Assembly (NCBI RefSeq): GCF_019186805.1
Contig: NZ_CP066783.1
Location: 1,377,501 to 1,441,500 of the forward strand
Direction of reading: 5' to 3'
Source of the DNA: Comamonas fluminis
Lineage (GTDB): Bacteria; Pseudomonadota; Gammaproteobacteria; Burkholderiales; Burkholderiaceae_C
Length of the DNA: 64,000 nt
Below are positions 63,359 to 64,000 of the stretch, piece by piece (position 1 is the first letter of the stretch; each line of letters starts with the position of its first letter). Position numbers and translations under genes: made by a program. Under the pieces are notes generated by a model. It saw nothing but the letters and a program-made list of their open reading frames with translations, had not been told where the DNA came from and made no database searches.

Positions 63359-64000
63359 ATGTCTACGCATTTATTGGGAAAGTTCCGCGTCCGCCCTGTT
63401 ATGGCCGCGGGAGCTTGGTGCTGCCTGCTGGCGGCTCAAAGCATGGCTGCGCAAACGCTTGATGCAGGACCGGCTTCGGCCATGGATATGGGGGCGGCCG
63501 TAAAAGCTGCTGTGTCCTGGCATCCGTCGGTGCGTACTGCGCAAGGTCAGTTGCTGCAAGCTGATCAGGGTATCGCTGTGGCCAAGGCGGGTTACATGCC
63601 GCAGGTGAAGGCAGGTATCGGTAGTGAATTGCGCAACCGTGTGATTACGCCGTATGACACGCGCCGTGTGCATGACGCAAGTGTTTCGGTGTCGCAAATG
63701 CTCTATGACTTTGGTAAGGTGGACAGTGCCGTCCAGCAGGCCGAAGCGTCTATTTCTACAGCCCAGGCGCAGGTGCAGCTATCGACAGAAGAAGTTGCAC
63801 GCGAGGCTGCTTTGGCCTGGGTTGAGGTTAGGCGCCAGCAAGAACTGGCGACTGTGGCACAGGCTCAGGTGTCAGGAGTGAAGGCGTTGGCCGATTTGGC
63901 GCTGGAGCGTCAGATCAAGGGGGCAAGTGCCAAGTCAGATGCATTGCAGGCACAGTCGCGGGTGGAGTCTGCCCGTGCTTCCGCGATTAATTACGAAGCC
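63359..64000 (+). CDS. TolC-family outer membrane protein (partial, runs off the window)
   Basis: The first 214 codons are open to the window edge. A signal peptide of about 34 residues (ending SMAAQ) is followed by the outer-membrane-efflux start (MDMGAAVKAAVSWHPSVRTA), the strand VSVSQMLYDFGKVDSAVQQA and long helices. This is the layout of TolC/LapE channels of type I secretion. Its place right after the adhesin suggests it exports that protein; the ABC and adaptor genes would lie beyond the window. ATG at 63359 is chosen as the first Met before the signal peptide. Confidence 0.87.
   Translation, partial: MSTHLLGKFRVRPVMAAGAWCCLLAAQSMAAQTLDAGPASAMDMGAAVKAAVSWHPSVRTAQGQLLQADQGIAVAKAGYMPQVKAGIGSELRNRVITPYDTRRVHDASVSVSQMLYDFGKVDSAVQQAEASISTAQAQVQLSTEEVAREAALAWVEVRRQQELATVAQAQVSGVKALADLALERQIKGASAKSDALQAQSRVESARASAINYEA

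Overview
The window is about 64 kb of a high-GC betaproteobacterial chromosome, most likely Comamonadaceae (Comamonas or a close relative). This rests on the combination of tripartite tricarboxylate (Bug/TctC) transporters, squalene genes hpnC/D/E, hemH, the tig-clpP-clpX-lon block and the rRNA. No 16S gene is in view, so the species cannot be fixed.

Layout. 1-2.3 kb: 3' part of an rRNA operon (23S, 5S, terminator). 2.4-7.7 kb: rsuA, a NUC1-type nuclease, an unknown exported protein, hslR, and a TctE/TctD two-component system that reads away from 7.9-11.2 kb tctC-tctB-tctA, which it probably controls. 11.5-14.4 kb: an acetoacetyl-CoA-synthetase-like ligase and an amidohydrolase. 14.5-16.5 kb: small unknowns, a lipoprotein and a membrane protein. 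16.8-20.3 kb: a sulfur block with a DedA-rhodanese fusion facing an operon of periplasmic sulfurtransferase, YeeE/YedE thiosulfate transporter and a 57-residue membrane protein. 20.5-30.3 kb: a long minus-strand catabolic cluster (LysR, Fe/2-oxoglutarate-type dioxygenase, alpha/beta hydrolase, NMT1-type ABC transporter, nucleobase deaminase-like enzyme, three-subunit molybdenum hydroxylase), probably for a purine-like or other N-heterocyclic compound. 30.3-34.6 kb: hemH, a HAD hydrolase, two small-family membrane proteins and an orphan Bug protein with a Tat-like signal. 34.7-38.8 kb: squalene synthesis genes, with HpnC and HpnD in one uninterrupted reading frame. 39-43.4 kb: an RND efflux pair. 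43.5-50 kb: tRNA-Leu, tig, clpP, clpX, lon. 50.1-50.7 kb: four tandem tRNA-Gly copies and tRNA-Cys.

50.7-64 kb is the accessory part: an AT-richer intergenic region interrupted by two complete insertion sequences (IS256 family and IS3 family, each with matching ends and a target duplication), then a 3089-residue repeat adhesin with Bap-like N-terminus, vWA domain and RTX repeats, and the start of a TolC-type outer membrane protein that runs off the window. The adhesin and TolC protein look like part of a type I secretion biofilm-adhesin locus. The adhesin holds a run of ten G that could make it phase-variable, and IS3 sits about 60 bp upstream of its start.

The most interesting items are the G10 tract and IS insertions at the adhesin, the in-frame HpnC-HpnD fusion whose linker is made of a dispersed palindrome, an intergenic repeat family with compensatory base changes in its stem, and the LysR-dioxygenase-Mo-hydroxylase cluster, whose substrate is not evident.
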